A model generated the notes under the pieces. That model did not search any database, had not been told where the DNA came from, and was given only the letters and a program-made list of their open reading frames with translations. Of a stretch of 64,000 bases of DNA, positions 9,101 to 18,195 are shown in pieces. The position numbers and the translations under genes are program-made. Source of the DNA: an uncultured Erysipelotrichaceae bacterium (GTDB lineage Bacteria; Bacillota_I; Bacilli_A; RF39; UBA660); NCBI GenBank assembly GCA_902795215.1, contig CADBKG010000003.1, positions 18,301 through 82,300 on the forward strand, in the 5' to 3' direction. Within the stretch, counting starts at the first letter, position 1, and the number at the start of each line of letters is the position of its first letter.

Positions 9101-11071
9101 AAGCATCTCATCTGTTATATCTGTTAATTCAGTTATCTTTTTAGGAAGTGGTCTTCCTGGATTAATTAATTCATCAAATCTATCGATTATTTCTCCATTT
9201 TTAATTAAAACCGCGCCTATTTCGATAATAGAATCAGCCCCACCAGCATTAAATCCAGTTGTTTCAAGGTCAAACACGCAGTATATTGCATCTAAACTCT
9301 TTTGATCAATTGGCCTTTTAACTATGTCAACACTATCTTCAACCATTGTAAGTTCTGCACCGTAAATGCATTTAAACTTATCTTCTTCTTTCTCTATACC
9401 TTTATTGTATGCACATACTTTATGAAATGCATCAGGGAATGCTTGAACACCATTATGATCAGTAATTGCTACAGACTTATATCCCATATCTTTAAGTGTA
9501 TCTAAATATGTATTTACATTTAATACACCATCCATTTGACTCATCATAGTATGGGAATGCAACTCTACTCTTTTTACTTTGGCATTATCAACTAATTTTT
9601 CATCTTTTGATGGAATATCGATTATATTTCTAGCATTTAAAACAAGTTCTTTAGCATATTCATCATATTTAACTTGTCCATCAGCTTTAATCCAATTTCC
9701 AACTTTATATTTTTTTATGTACTCATCATATTCATTTTTATCTTTAGTAAACAATTTACATAGAATTGAATCAGTGTAATCTGTTAATTTAAGAGTTACA
9801 ATTTTAAAGTTTGACTTAGGAGATTCAAAGAATTCTGCATCAAAAATCTTAGCTTCAATTACTACATTATTAATAGGTGAATTTATATTATGAAGTGATA
9901 CTACATTTCCACTTATATTAGTAGGTTTTGAAATCTTTTCAGTTGTTTCCTTAGCTGTTTGAATTTCTTTTTTTGGTTCTTCTTTTTTTACAATTATGGT
10001 TTCTGGTTCTAATGGTTTAACCTCAGGTATATCGTCAAGAATTTCATCATCAAACGCAAAAAAACCATCATCCCCCATATAATCATCATCTTCAGGAATA
10101 AATTCTGGAATATAACCATAATCAGGATCATTTAAAGTTTTTTCTTCTTTTTTATCACTTTCCATTATGCTTCTAATAGTAAATACTAGTGAGTTCATAT
10201 AATTATCTTCTTGAATGCTTCCTCTAAAAAAGTAATACATATCTTCTTTTAAATTTTTCAAAAGAAAAGAATATACATCTTTATCAGTTGTAAATAACTT
10301 ACACGTAAAAGGTGTTCCATCACTTACTTTAATTGTAAATATTTTATATTCACTTCTAGCGGATTCTATTGCTCTAATTTCAGTTATTTTTGCATGAATA
10401 TTAACTCCTCTTTTAGGAGCATTTATTTCACTTATTGAAAGTATTTTGCTTGTATCAAAAGCCGTACCAAAAAGAGCTGTTCCCTTTACTTCAAGTACTG
10501 GTTTAGTCTTTTTTTCAGCAAGGGCAATACTAGGCTCTTGTTTTATTTCTTCAGATGCTTTTTTAACTTTTTCTATTTCAGCACGCACTTTATTTCTTTT
10601 ATCTATATTAGTATAAGAACTAACAGTGCATCCGGGCATTCCCATCTTTTCAAGCCATGACAAAATTTTGTTTGTTTTGCTCTTGATTAAATTATTTTCT
10701 ACAGAATTAGTTACTTCTATTTTTATTTCTTTATTATTAACTATTATATCGTTACCTTTTATGCTTCTTAATGCTGGACTTTTAGTACTTAAATAGTTCA
10801 TATAATACTTTATATATTCAAGTATATTTTGATCATGAAAATGCTCATTGTTTATAACAAAATCAACCTTTTTAACATTATCAAAACCACCTCTAGATTG
10901 AATAATAAGAGATTCCATATCATCAACATTAATTGGTTCTTTATTTGTTATATAAACTGTCCAAGTGTTATCAAGTTTTTGTACTACGATTTTATCTATT
11001 TTAGTTTCTTCAAATGAAGAGGTATTAGTGAAATTTATTTTTTTGAAATATTTTGATAATGCCCCCGCCAT
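6146..11071 (-). CDS. polC: DNA polymerase III alpha subunit, PolC type, with duplicated OB domain
   Basis: Main replicative polymerase of low-GC Gram-positives, 1641 residues against about 1440 in Bacillus. Order: N-terminal domain (1-190), OB-like unit 1 (about 221-302), acidic linker (310-385), OB-like unit 2 (about 401-482), PHP domain (from ELHSHTMMSQMDG near 503), inserted DnaQ-like 3'-5' exonuclease (VFDLETTGF near 599, HNAKFD, HRADYDAEGTAYVF), then the polymerase with a zinc-type Cys cluster (CPNCKNS, CPKCG), the active-site segment FDADKVPDIDLNFSG and GQHPGGIVV, ending in the clamp-binding-like QMSLFDGFF. The two OB-like units align well (ES..S.FKI.T.K..D.T...CKLFT.DK). AAGGA lies upstream of the ATG. 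It is probably transcribed alone. Confidence 0.97.
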   Translation of the reverse strand: MAGALSKYFKKINFTNTSSFEETKIDKIVVQKLDNTWTVYITNKEPINVDDMESLIIQSRGGFDNVKKVDFVINNEHFHDQNILEYIKYYMNYLSTKSPALRSIKGNDIIVNNKEIKIEVTNSVENNLIKSKTNKILSWLEKMGMPGCTVSSYTNIDKRNKVRAEIEKVKKASEEIKQEPSIALAEKKTKPVLEVKGTALFGTAFDTSKILSISEINAPKRGVNIHAKITEIRAIESARSEYKIFTIKVSDGTPFTCKLFTTDKDVYSFLLKNLKEDMYYFFRGSIQEDNYMNSLVFTIRSIMESDKKEEKTLNDPDYGYIPEFIPEDDDYMGDDGFFAFDDEILDDIPEVKPLEPETIIVKKEEPKKEIQTAKETTEKISKPTNISGNVVSLHNINSPINNVVIEAKIFDAEFFESPKSNFKIVTLKLTDYTDSILCKLFTKDKNEYDEYIKKYKVGNWIKADGQVKYDEYAKELVLNARNIIDIPSKDEKLVDNAKVKRVELHSHTMMSQMDGVLNVNTYLDTLKDMGYKSVAITDHNGVQAFPDAFHKVCAYNKGIEKEEDKFKCIYGAELTMVEDSVDIVKRPIDQKSLDAIYCVFDLETTGFNAGGADSIIEIGAVLIKNGEIIDRFDELINPGRPLPKKITELTDITDEMLEDKDNEENVVKRFIKFFKDYPMVAHNAKFDTSFLEMAYEKYNLGEFKNCVIDTLELSRALDKGFARHSLSALVKRYNVTWDEDKHHRADYDAEGTAYVFDKMVKKMDNQNIENIKDFNNLISTDEIYKYGKTYHINLLVKNKTGLKNLFKLVSYANTKYLYKTPRILRSEVEKHREGLLIGSGCYQSEVFGEAKSKSEEELTNIISFYDYVEVQPPEVYSHLIDTSDFVNIVEVENIIKKIVNTTIEAGKIMVATGDVHHLRKEDKISREIIVNQKVPGGGRHPLAKSEIQNIPSQHFRTTDEMLDNFKFLGKELANKIVVENTNKISDMCEIVEVIIDTGGVPFSPKIEDSEKTVKDMVYGRAHEIYGDPLPENIKTRIETELNGIIKGGFDVIYLIAQKLVKHSNDEGYLVGSRGSVGSSFVATMMGITEVNPLEAHYVCPNCKNSIFEIDGEPLKKNYSCGYDLPDMDCPKCGTKLNKEGQDMPFATFLGFDADKVPDIDLNFSGDNQASAHEYTKVLFGVDNVYRAGTIGTVADKTAYGFVKGYCEDKGIMDMRSVEMERLAKGCTGVKRTTGQHPGGIVVIPGYMDVYDFTPYQYPADDITSAWRTTHFDYHAIDQDVLKLDILGHDDPTVLRMLKDLSGIDVTKVPLDDKDTMSIFKSPKVLGVTSEQIDCETGTLGIPEFGTRLAVRMLVDTKPTTFAELVKISGLSHGTDVWYGNSRDLIQEGKVAFKDVIGCRDDIMINLIAYGMESKKAFKIMEFVRKGKASKDPETWSGFAKEMKEAGVPDWYIESCRKIKYMFPKAHAAAYVISAFRIAWFKVHHPIYYYASYFSVRSNTFDVSTMCKGYDAIKKKYDEINDKGYDASQKEVELRDELAIAMEMYARGLKFKMIDLNKSDARNFVIDEDEKTLIFPFRALDGLGENVANAITKEREKAPFLSIEDVSERAKVNSTTIDKMKTLGIFDGMSESNQMSLFDGFF

Positions 11072-11166
11072 AAAATTTCACATCCTTCATTATTTTTTTC
11101 TACATATTAATTGTATCAAAATTAGTAAAAAAATGGAACCATATTTTGACATTTTTTTATACTTTT

Positions 11167-11204
11167 TTTTATAAAAAAAATAAAAGCAAGGTTAAACCTT
11201 GCTT
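11167..11204 (-). terminator. Terminator of the rpsP-khpA operon
   Basis: A strong stem, AAGCAAGGT with ACCTTGCTT and a three-base loop (11184-11204), followed on the minus strand by a T-rich tract. Confidence 0.85.
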
Positions 11205-11217
11205 CTTAAGATTTTTA

Positions 11218-11466
11218 TTAAATTGAGTCAATATTTACTCTTAATTTTTTTATATTATTTTTGTATGCACAAGCATTTACTAGTGTTCTTATTGCTTTTG
11301 CCATAGCACCAGATCTTCCAATAACACTACCCGCATCATCAGAGTGTACTATAATCTCTAGCATAGTAACATTATCTTCATCAGTGAATGCTTTTACTTT
11401 AACAATATCAGGATTTTTAACAAGTCCTTTAACTAATTCTTCAGTAAATTTTACTACATTATCCAT
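11218..11466 (-). CDS. khpA: KH-domain RNA-binding protein KhpA
   Basis: The 82-residue protein is a single KH domain with the nucleic-acid binding GxxG loop in SVIGRSGAMAKAIRTLV near residue 48-64. KhpA (YlqC) binds RNA with KhpB and affects cell length and division in other Firmicutes. It begins three bases after the rpsP stop codon; the rpsP-khpA pair is conserved across Firmicutes, which supports the assignment. Length is typical (76-82). The operon ends at the strong terminator just downstream. Confidence 0.93.
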   Translation of the reverse strand: MDNVVKFTEELVKGLVKNPDIVKVKAFTDEDNVTMLEIIVHSDDAGSVIGRSGAMAKAIRTLVNACAYKNNIKKLRVNIDSI

Positions 11467-11469
11467 ATA

Positions 11470-11835
11470 CTACTTGCTTTCTTTTTTTGCAGTTGTTTTC
11501 TTTGTTGTACTTTTTTTAGCAGTTGTTTTAGTTGCTGCAGGTTTTTTTACTTCTTTTTTAGTACTTTTTTTAGGAGCTTTAGCATTTTTATATTTTGCCC
11601 ATACTCCTTCTTTAGAAAGAATATTTCTTACTGTATCAGTACATTGTGCACCATTGTTAAGCCATTTAATAGCTTTTTCTTCATCAATAGTTACTTTACT
11701 ATCTGCGATTGGATTATATGTACCTACAGTTTCAATAAACTTTCCGTCTCTAGGACTTCTTGAATCAGCAGCGACAATTCTATAAAAAGGTTTTGCTTTT
11801 GATCCCATTCTTTTTAATCTTAATTTAACAGCCAT
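11470..11835 (-). CDS. rpsP: 30S ribosomal protein S16
   Basis: The protein begins [19 protein letters not shown], the conserved S16 N-terminus, and contains [18 protein letters not shown] placed the start at 11833-11835, where GGAGGG precedes the ATG; the longer open frame to 11889 has no conserved residues. After the S16 core (about 85 residues) it carries a tail of about 35 residues made almost wholly of Lys, Thr and Ala ([20 protein letters not shown] and onward). Such basic tails occur on ribosomal proteins of some AT-rich bacteria and probably contact rRNA. It is the first gene of the rpsP-khpA operon. Confidence 0.96.
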   Translation of the reverse strand: MAVKLRLKRMGSKAKPFYRIVAADSRSPRDGKFIETVGTYNPIADSKVTIDEEKAIKWLNNGAQCTDTVRNILSKEGVWAKYKNAKAPKKSTKKEVKKPAATKTTAKKSTTKKTTAKKESK

Positions 11836-11875
11836 TATATTTCCCTCCACTTCGTATATAATAATAACATAATCG

Positions 11876-11905
11876 AAAAAATAAGTCAACCTCTTTTGGT
11901 TAACT
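11876..11905 (-). terminator. Terminator downstream of the gene at 11905
   Basis: On the minus strand AGTTAACC pairs with GGTTGACT (one wobble pair) around a six-base loop and is followed by TATTTTTT. Confidence 0.7.
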
Positions 11906-12531
11906 CATTTTAATTTTTGATTTTTAATTTCTGTTACTATATCAATTAATTCTATTCCATATTTTTGTCTGTAAGCATCATTTATACATTTAAAATAATT
12001 TTTCCATCTTGTATCTTTTCTATACTCATTTAATATCTTATTAATTCTTTTAATATTTGGTTCAATATTATCTTTATTTAATAGTACTCCAAGTGATATT
12101 AGTTCTGGAATTAATGCAAATCCATATTCTTTAGAAACAAGTAATCCAATCGCTGCAATTACGTTCCAAATAAATACACTATCAAGGACATCAACCTGCT
12201 CAAATCCAGATGTTACTTTATTATCTAATTTATTATCAAGAACCTGATAATCACTTCTAAATTCTTTAACAAGTTTAATAAATTCATCTATTGTATATGT
12301 TTTTATATTCCCATCTTGTAATAAAACTTTAACATACTTGCCATCAATTATATAATCATCCCATTTTTCTTTAATTTTTTTCTTATAATATCTTGTCGTT
12401 TTAATACTTTCATGATCGATATTATTTATTTCTTCTCGTAACTCTCTTTGTTTTCTTAAAGTCTCTAATCCATCATAATATTTTTTCTTTTCTTCTTCAG
12501 ACATTGTATCGATTGGTTTTTGATTTGACAT
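11905..12531 (-). CDS. Small membrane protein of unknown function, 208 residues
   Basis: I do not recognise a named family. Residues 1-60 are highly charged and probably helical. Around residues 68-90 is a strand-like motif, YIIDGKYVKVLLQDGNIKTY, followed by a helix. One or two hydrophobic segments (about 122-155, FIWNVIAAIGLLVS and FALIPELISLGVLL) come next, then a cytoplasmic helical tail. The motif-helix-membrane order resembles the proteins at 17527, 33877 and 34481, so they may be diverged paralogues. GGAGG precedes the ATG. It has its own terminator. Confidence 0.7.
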   Translation of the reverse strand: MSNQKPIDTMSEEEKKKYYDGLETLRKQRELREEINNIDHESIKTTRYYKKKIKEKWDDYIIDGKYVKVLLQDGNIKTYTIDEFIKLVKEFRSDYQVLDNKLDNKVTSGFEQVDVLDSVFIWNVIAAIGLLVSKEYGFALIPELISLGVLLNKDNIEPNIKRINKILNEYRKDTRWKNYFKCINDAYRQKYGIELIDIVTEIKNQKLK

Positions 12532-12591
12532 TGCATACCTCCATGAAATATATTTGTAAGATATATTATCATATTCTGCTTAGTTATTCAA

Positions 12592-12617
12592 TAAAAAGAG
12601 CATTATAAAATGCCCTT
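12592..12617 (-). terminator. Terminator of the lepA-hemW-surface protein operon
   Basis: On the minus strand AAGGGCAT pairs with ATGCTCTT (one G-T wobble) around a six-base loop, followed by TTTTATT. It overlaps the stop codon at 12616. Confidence 0.7.
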
Positions 12618-13938
12618 ATTCTAAATCTTTAAAGTTGTATTCTTTTGTTTTTTCCATATCTAGTTCTCTAGCATCATCTTTTAAATCATCAGGATTAAAA
12701 GTTGTTGTTTTTTCGTCTAGATACTCATCTTCATATTTTACTTCTGTAATAGTATCTTCTTTATTTTCTTCCTCTTCATCATCAGAGAATAATATATCTT
12801 TTACATTTTCTTTAGATTTTTTCTTTTTATCTTTGTTTTTACCCTTTTTAATAGGTAATTTACCTTTTTTAAATAATATTAGTATTATTCCACCAATTAT
12901 AAGAAGTATTCCAAGAACAATTAAAAGTATTAACCACCATTTAATTTTCTTTTTTTCATTAACTACTACTTTGGATTTTTTAGCTTTACTTTGCATATTC
13001 TTATACACAGTAATTTCATATACTTGTTTATCAGATTTATCAGAAGCTTCTACAGTAATTGTTACAAGGTTTTCTCCATCTTCTAAATCAGTATTACCTT
13101 CTATTTTAACTTCAGCGCCTGTTTCTTCTGTTTCATATTTAAATTCTAGATCAGTGATATCTTCACCAACATCAACTGTATATTTTAAGTTTTCTTTTTC
13201 GAATTTAGGACTAAGCACACATCCAATATTATTTATAGTCAAACTTTTTAAAAACGCACTAGGTTTTTGTTCTTCTCCACGTAATACTGTTATAGTATAA
13301 GTTTTTGTTGTTTTTCCATCTTCTGCAGTTACATTAATTTGAAATTCATTTTTCCCCATCTCTAGGTTTTTAACACCAGAGCCTGAGTAGTTAGCGCCTT
13401 CAGCAGCACTTGCAAGAATTTTAATAGCATTTATTGTATCAGGAACTTCAACTGAATATGAAGTTGTTCCAGAATTAAATGTTGGTTTTAATTCTCCTTG
13501 GCTTACAGTTAAACTAGTAAGTGAAGCATCATTGTTTTTAGGTTTATTATATGTTATTTGTCCTCCAACAGCTTCGTTAGACGGATTGCCATCAAATTTA
13601 ATATTTTGTGGTGTTATAGAAAATGTTTGAGTAACTTTTGGATTATAATTAACTGTCCCAATTTTACCAGCATTTAAATTTCCAGAAGCCTTAAATTCAT
13701 AGTTGCCATTGCTGTGATTAAAACTAAAACCACTTCCTGGCGATACTCCTGTAACAGCGCCTATATTTCCATCACTAAGTGAAAAACTAACAGAAGAATA
13801 TTTATTTGCATCTCCAGTTAATTCTATAGTAGCACTACCCGCATCTACTGTACTTGGATTAATTTTAACTCCAGCCGCATTTACATTAATGCAAAAACAA
13901 AACAATAAAACAAACAATAAAAACTTAACTTTTTTCAT
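12616..13938 (-). CDS. Membrane-anchored protein with cadherin-like beta-sandwich domains and acidic cytoplasmic tail
   Basis: The 440-residue protein has a signal peptide (about 1-21), a cohesin-like N-terminal beta region (KINPSTVDAGSATIELTG), then two cadherin-like beta-sandwich repeats (each starting L.SLTV/LTINN and ending KTYTITVLRG or QVYEITVYKN) at about 137-222 and 228-313. A basic stretch precedes one membrane segment (about 332-354, WWLILLIVLGILL). The cytoplasmic tail is first Lys-rich, then strongly acidic with several Thr (DDEEEENKEDT, TKEYNFKDLE), which could suit phosphorylation. Role unknown, possibly envelope sensing or adhesion. It starts ten bases after hemW, so it is probably co-transcribed. 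Confidence 0.75.
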   Translation of the reverse strand: MKKVKFLLFVLLFCFCINVNAAGVKINPSTVDAGSATIELTGDANKYSSVSFSLSDGNIGAVTGVSPGSGFSFNHSNGNYEFKASGNLNAGKIGTVNYNPKVTQTFSITPQNIKFDGNPSNEAVGGQITYNKPKNNDASLTSLTVSQGELKPTFNSGTTSYSVEVPDTINAIKILASAAEGANYSGSGVKNLEMGKNEFQINVTAEDGKTTKTYTITVLRGEEQKPSAFLKSLTINNIGCVLSPKFEKENLKYTVDVGEDITDLEFKYETEETGAEVKIEGNTDLEDGENLVTITVEASDKSDKQVYEITVYKNMQSKAKKSKVVVNEKKKIKWWLILLIVLGILLIIGGIILILFKKGKLPIKKGKNKDKKKKSKENVKDILFSDDEEEENKEDTITEVKYEDEYLDEKTTTFNPDDLKDDARELDMEKTKEYNFKDLE

Positions 13939-13948
13939 AATAATCTCC

Positions 13949-15034
13949 TTATATTAATTTAAGTAATAATTCATTCATAACATATATATATTTTGGATTT
14001 ATATAAACATATCCATCTTTATATATAAGTTCTTTATTTTTAATAAGTGGTTTAATTGGAAAAGCATCTTGCATATTTATTTCATACTTATCAAAAAACT
14101 CTTGTAAGTTTATTCCTTCCATTTTTCTAAGGCCAAGCATGACTTCGTTTTCCATCATATCACTTTTACTCATTAAAACTTCGCTTTCTCTATATTTAGA
14201 TAAAAGGTATGCATCTAAATTTTTAGTATTATCATATCTAAATCCTTCTATATAGCCACTTGCACCAAGTCCAAAACCATAGTATTCTTCATTATTCCAA
14301 TATGTCATATTATGTTTTGATTGATACCCACTTTTAGAAAAATTGGATACTTCATAATGATTATAACCTTTCTTTTTTAAAGTTTTAACTATATATTCAT
14401 ACATTTTTATTTCTTCTTCAGGATCAATATTTTCATCAGATCTTATTTTACACATCGTATGATCTTCTATAATAAGTGAATATGTACTTATATGCTCAGG
14501 ATTAAGTTTTAATATATATTTTAAATCTTTTTTAGTATCTTTTAAGGTTTCTCCTGGCAAGCCATACATTAAATCAAGATTAATATTATCAAATCCATAA
14601 CTTCTGACTAAATTAATTTTCTGTTGCACATCTTTAAAATCTGCTTTTCTATTCATAAAATCAAGTTTACATTTATTAAATGATTCAATTCCTATAGATA
14701 ATCTATTAACTTTCATGTCTTTTAATAAAATAAGCAAATCGGGACTTATATCTTCAATATTACATTCAAACGTAAATTCATAAGTATCACTTAGTTTGAT
14801 TGTCTTAATGATTTCACTTAAATATATAAGCTCTGTTTCTTCTAAACAAGATGGTGTTCCCCCACCTATATAAAGAGTATTTATTTCCTTACCATCATAT
14901 GCATCTATGACTTCATTTTTGAGTTTCTCTAAATATGGCATAACGTATTTTTCGTTATATAGTATCTTTGCAAAATCACAATAAGAACATATACTTTTAC
15001 AAAAAGGAATATGGATGTACATACTTTTAACCAT
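13949..15034 (-). CDS. hemW: HemW, radical SAM heme chaperone (HemN-like)
   Basis: The 361-residue protein opens with YIHIPFCKSICSYCDF, whose Cys12, Cys16 and Cys19 form the CxxxCxxC site for the 4Fe-4S cluster. Further HemW motifs are TLYIGGGTPS, ECNIED, RLSIGIESF and LDLMYGLPGET. The extra cysteine after CxxC that marks true HemN is missing (CDF), which fits HemW, a heme-binding chaperone rather than coproporphyrinogen dehydrogenase. The lepA-hemW order is conserved in Bacilli; here an HD-domain gene is inserted between them. AGGTGA precedes the ATG. Confidence 0.92.
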   Translation of the reverse strand: MVKSMYIHIPFCKSICSYCDFAKILYNEKYVMPYLEKLKNEVIDAYDGKEINTLYIGGGTPSCLEETELIYLSEIIKTIKLSDTYEFTFECNIEDISPDLLILLKDMKVNRLSIGIESFNKCKLDFMNRKADFKDVQQKINLVRSYGFDNINLDLMYGLPGETLKDTKKDLKYILKLNPEHISTYSLIIEDHTMCKIRSDENIDPEEEIKMYEYIVKTLKKKGYNHYEVSNFSKSGYQSKHNMTYWNNEEYYGFGLGASGYIEGFRYDNTKNLDAYLLSKYRESEVLMSKSDMMENEVMLGLRKMEGINLQEFFDKYEINMQDAFPIKPLIKNKELIYKDGYVYINPKYIYVMNELLLKLI

Positions 15035-15081
15035 ATTATCACCTCTACCCTGATATATAAATTATAACAATTTCTTTTATT

Positions 15082-15663
15082 TTATTCAAGTATGTTGTTA
15101 TTTTCATCAAATGGTACTTCTAAAAACTTCCTAGAAGCAAGATAGTCACACATATGTACAAAGTTTTGATATTTTGTATGTGGAGCTTCTAAAACCTCAT
15201 TGCCATCATAATCTTTTGTCCAAGGTCCCATATGAGTTTTAATAGCGTCTCCTAAAAATATTGCATCTTCCTCGCTTAATGAAAGTTCATCTTTATTTTC
15301 ATATATAAATTTTTGCATTAAAATTGGATGATCAAATCTTGTATATTTTTCTTCTGGAATACCAAGTTTTAATCCGTCATGAACGAGCAAGGCAAAGATA
15401 AGTAGATCTTTTTCATGACTTGTATATTTATCGCCTATTGCTGGATCTGATAATAGTTCATAACCAATACGCATCGCAGCTTTAGAATGTCTTAGTAATC
15501 CTCCATTACCAAGCGCATATTTTGGATGATATTTACCAGTTGATGATGCTGCAACTATATAAAAGTACTCTGGTAACATATTAAGCAGTTTTTTTAGAGA
15601 TGCTTTTAAATTTTCATCTTTTATAAACTCTAATTCTTTTTTTAATAATTCTTCTTTTTCCAT
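15082..15663 (-). CDS. HD-domain phosphohydrolase
   Basis: The 193-residue protein shows the spaced metal ligands of an HD domain: GGLLRHS near 54-60, LLVHDGLK near 91-98, IKTHMGPW near 139 and a later Asp in MCDYLASRKF. Such proteins cleave phosphate esters of nucleotides or RNA; the closest general resemblance is to the HD module of YhaM-type enzymes, but no OB domain is present. It starts nine bases after lepA and precedes hemW, so it is co-transcribed with them. The substrate is unknown. Confidence 0.8.
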   Translation of the reverse strand: MEKEELLKKELEFIKDENLKASLKKLLNMLPEYFYIVAASSTGKYHPKYALGNGGLLRHSKAAMRIGYELLSDPAIGDKYTSHEKDLLIFALLVHDGLKLGIPEEKYTRFDHPILMQKFIYENKDELSLSEEDAIFLGDAIKTHMGPWTKDYDGNEVLEAPHTKYQNFVHMCDYLASRKFLEVPFDENNNILE

Positions 15664-15671
15664 GTTTACTC

Positions 15672-17468
15672 CTATTTATCTGACTTTAATATACTTAAAA
15701 AGGCTTCTGATGGTAATTCTACTTTACCAATCATTTTCATTTTCTTTTTACCTTCTTTTTGTTTTTCAAGTAGTTTTCTTTTTCTTGATATGTCTCCACC
15801 ATAACACTTAGCTAACACGTTTTTACGCATTGCACTTATATTCTCTCTTGCAATTATTTTTGAGCCAATAGAAGCTTGTATAGGTATTTGAAATAATTGT
15901 CTTGGAATAACTTCTTTAAGGTTAGATACTATTTCTTTTCCTCGTTTATAAGCACTATCTTTATGAACTATTAGCGATAATGCATCTACTTTTTCTCCGT
16001 TAAGTAAAATATCCATTTTAACTAAATCACTTTCTCTATAACCAATTAACTCATAGTCAAAAGATGCATAACCTTTAGTATAACTTTTTAATTTATCAAA
16101 AAAATCATATACTATTTCTGAAAGTGGCAACAAATAATGAATATTAACGCGTTTTTGATCTATATATTCTGTCGTTTCAAATATACCTCTTTTTTCAGTG
16201 CATAATCCCATTACATCACCTATGTACTCGCTTGGAACAAATATATTAGTTCTAATAAATGGTTCTTCTACACTTTTAATACTTACTCTATCAGGCATGC
16301 TGTTTGGATTATCAACTTCTATTATTTCCCCGTTTGTTAATTTTACTTTATATATAACACTTGGGCTTGTTACTATTATTTCTATACCAAATTCTCTTTT
16401 AATTCTTTCTTTTATAACATCCATATGTAAAAGACCTAAAAAACCACATCTAAAACCAAATCCTAAAGCTTCACTAGATTCTTTTTCAATTGTTAGTGAA
16501 GCATCATTTAATTTTAATTTTTCAAGTGCTTCTTTTAGTGCTTCATATTTATTTGGTTCTACTGGGAATATACCAGAGTATACCATTGGTTTCATTGGCT
16601 TATAACCATCAAGTGGAATGCTTGCTTCATTTCTTAAAACAGTTACGGTATCACCAACGTTAACGCTTTCAATTGATTTAATGCTTGCACCTATAAATCC
16701 AACCTCACCACTTATCATTTTATCTTTTAATACTTGTTTTGGTGTATTAACTCCTATTTCTTCTATATCAAAAGATTCTCCTGTAGCCATAAATTTGATT
16801 TTATCTTTTTTTCTAATTTCCCCTTCTTCAAGCTTCACTGAAACAATAACTCCTCTATAGTCATCATAATATGAATCAAATATAAGCGCTCTTGTAGGTG
16901 ATTCATTATCTATCTTAGGTGCAGGAACTTTTTTAATTATTTCTTCGATTAATTCTTTAACCCCTTCACCAGTTTTACCACTAGTAAGTATTATATCTTC
17001 TTTTTTAAAACCAAGAACATTAACAAGCTCGTTAGTAACTTTTTCTACATCCGCATTTGGTAAATCTATTTTATTAATTACAGGTATAATTACTAAATCA
17101 CTTTCAAGTGCTAGATAAAGATTAGCAAGGGTTTGAGCTTCTATACCTTGGGCAGCATCTACAACTAAAACAGCCCCTTCACAAGCCGCTAAACTACGTG
17201 ATACCTCATAAGAAAAATCCACATGACCTGGGGTATCTATTAAATGTAGTGTATATTCTTCTCCATCCAAATTATACTTAAGCTCTACAGCATTAAGTTT
17301 TATAGTTATTCCTCTTTCTCTTTCGATATCCATGCTATCAAGAGTTTGAGCTTTTAATTCTCTTTTATCAAGCGCACCTGTAATTTCAAGTATTCTATCT
17401 GCAAGAGTACTTTTTCCATGATCTATATGCGCTATAATTGAAAAATTTCTAATATTTGATTGCTTCAC
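15672..17468 (-). CDS. lepA: Elongation factor 4 (LepA), ribosome-associated GTPase
   Basis: A 598-residue translational GTPase. It has the P-loop region [17 protein letters not shown] near 12, the switch I segment [26 protein letters not shown], the NKID base-specificity motif, and the LepA-specific C-terminal domain with GYASFDYEL and the basic end [15 protein letters not shown]4 acts on stalled ribosomes and 30S maturation. I place the start at the GTG at 17466-17468, which has GGTGA five bases upstream; the in-frame GTG at 17475-17477 lies inside that binding site. Head of the lepA-HD-hemW-surface protein operon. Confidence 0.97.
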   Translation of the reverse strand: MKQSNIRNFSIIAHIDHGKSTLADRILEITGALDKRELKAQTLDSMDIERERGITIKLNAVELKYNLDGEEYTLHLIDTPGHVDFSYEVSRSLAACEGAVLVVDAAQGIEAQTLANLYLALESDLVIIPVINKIDLPNADVEKVTNELVNVLGFKKEDIILTSGKTGEGVKELIEEIIKKVPAPKIDNESPTRALIFDSYYDDYRGVIVSVKLEEGEIRKKDKIKFMATGESFDIEEIGVNTPKQVLKDKMISGEVGFIGASIKSIESVNVGDTVTVLRNEASIPLDGYKPMKPMVYSGIFPVEPNKYEALKEALEKLKLNDASLTIEKESSEALGFGFRCGFLGLLHMDVIKERIKREFGIEIIVTSPSVIYKVKLTNGEIIEVDNPNSMPDRVSIKSVEEPFIRTNIFVPSEYIGDVMGLCTEKRGIFETTEYIDQKRVNIHYLLPLSEIVYDFFDKLKSYTKGYASFDYELIGYRESDLVKMDILLNGEKVDALSLIVHKDSAYKRGKEIVSNLKEVIPRQLFQIPIQASIGSKIIARENISAMRKNVLAKCYGGDISRKRKLLEKQKEGKKKMKMIGKVELPSEAFLSILKSDK

Positions 17469-17514
17469 GCGTATCACCTCTTTAGATTATACACTAAATA
17501 ATGTTTTTTTCCAA

Positions 17515-17535
17515 ACAAAAAAGTGCCTAAGCACT
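17515..17535 (-). terminator. Terminator of the membrane protein gene at 17527
   Basis: AGTGC and GCACT form a short stem with a CTAA loop, followed on the minus strand by six T. Confidence 0.65.
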
Positions 17536-18069
17536 CTTTTTAACAAAACTAATTCCTTTATCTTCATTAGTTTTAGTTTTATCAATTGTTTCATCATATG
17601 TTTTTTGATGATTAACTTTTTTATTCTCCATCTTAATTGGTTCTTTTTTATTTAATACTTTATTTAATCTAAATATTTTTTTGTTAATTCCATCATCCTC
17701 AAGTTTTGCTTTTATTTCTTTAGTTTTATCATAACTTTTCTTAAATAATGCTATACCACCACTTGATGTAAGCACGATTGCTAATGCTTTAGCTACTGCT
17801 GCACTTGCAAATGAGATTATTGTACCTGATCCCAAAGTTAAGACACTAATTAAAATGCTTAAAGCAGCATATAGTTTATATTTTTTATAGTTGTTTTTTA
17901 ATGTAATTTCTTCTTTTTTTAAATCTTTTAATTCTTCTCTTATTTTGTTTTTTACATCTTCAAGGTTACTAAGTGATAATGATGCTTGTTCATTTGTACC
18001 AAGAATTACCTTAAGTTTGCCATCTTTTATATAATAGTCATTAAAATAATCTCTTGATTTTGTATTCAT
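17527..18069 (-). CDS. Small membrane protein of unknown function, 180 residues
   Basis: No named family recognised. The N-terminus has the strand-like segment YYIKDGKLKVILGTNEQASL followed by an amphipathic helix (NLEDVKNKIREELKDLKKE), then two membrane segments around residues 66-110 separated by small residues, and a Lys-rich cytoplasmic tail with many Thr/Lys. The order matches proteins at 11905, 33877 and 34481. The ATG at 18067-18069 was chosen because GGGAGGG lies upstream; the longer frame to 18090 begins inside it. Apparently transcribed alone, with its own terminator. Confidence 0.7.
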   Translation of the reverse strand: MNTKSRDYFNDYYIKDGKLKVILGTNEQASLSLSNLEDVKNKIREELKDLKKEEITLKNNYKKYKLYAALSILISVLTLGSGTIISFASAAVAKALAIVLTSSGGIALFKKSYDKTKEIKAKLEDDGINKKIFRLNKVLNKKEPIKMENKKVNHQKTYDETIDKTKTNEDKGISFVKKSA

Positions 18070-18195
18070 TATTATCACCCTCCCTTTCATATGGAGGAAT
18101 ATGTTACCACATTTTAGGTACTTTTGTCAACTGTTTCACCTCATAAAAATCTTATACAAAAAATAAATAGAAAAAACAATCCCAAAATAAATTCT

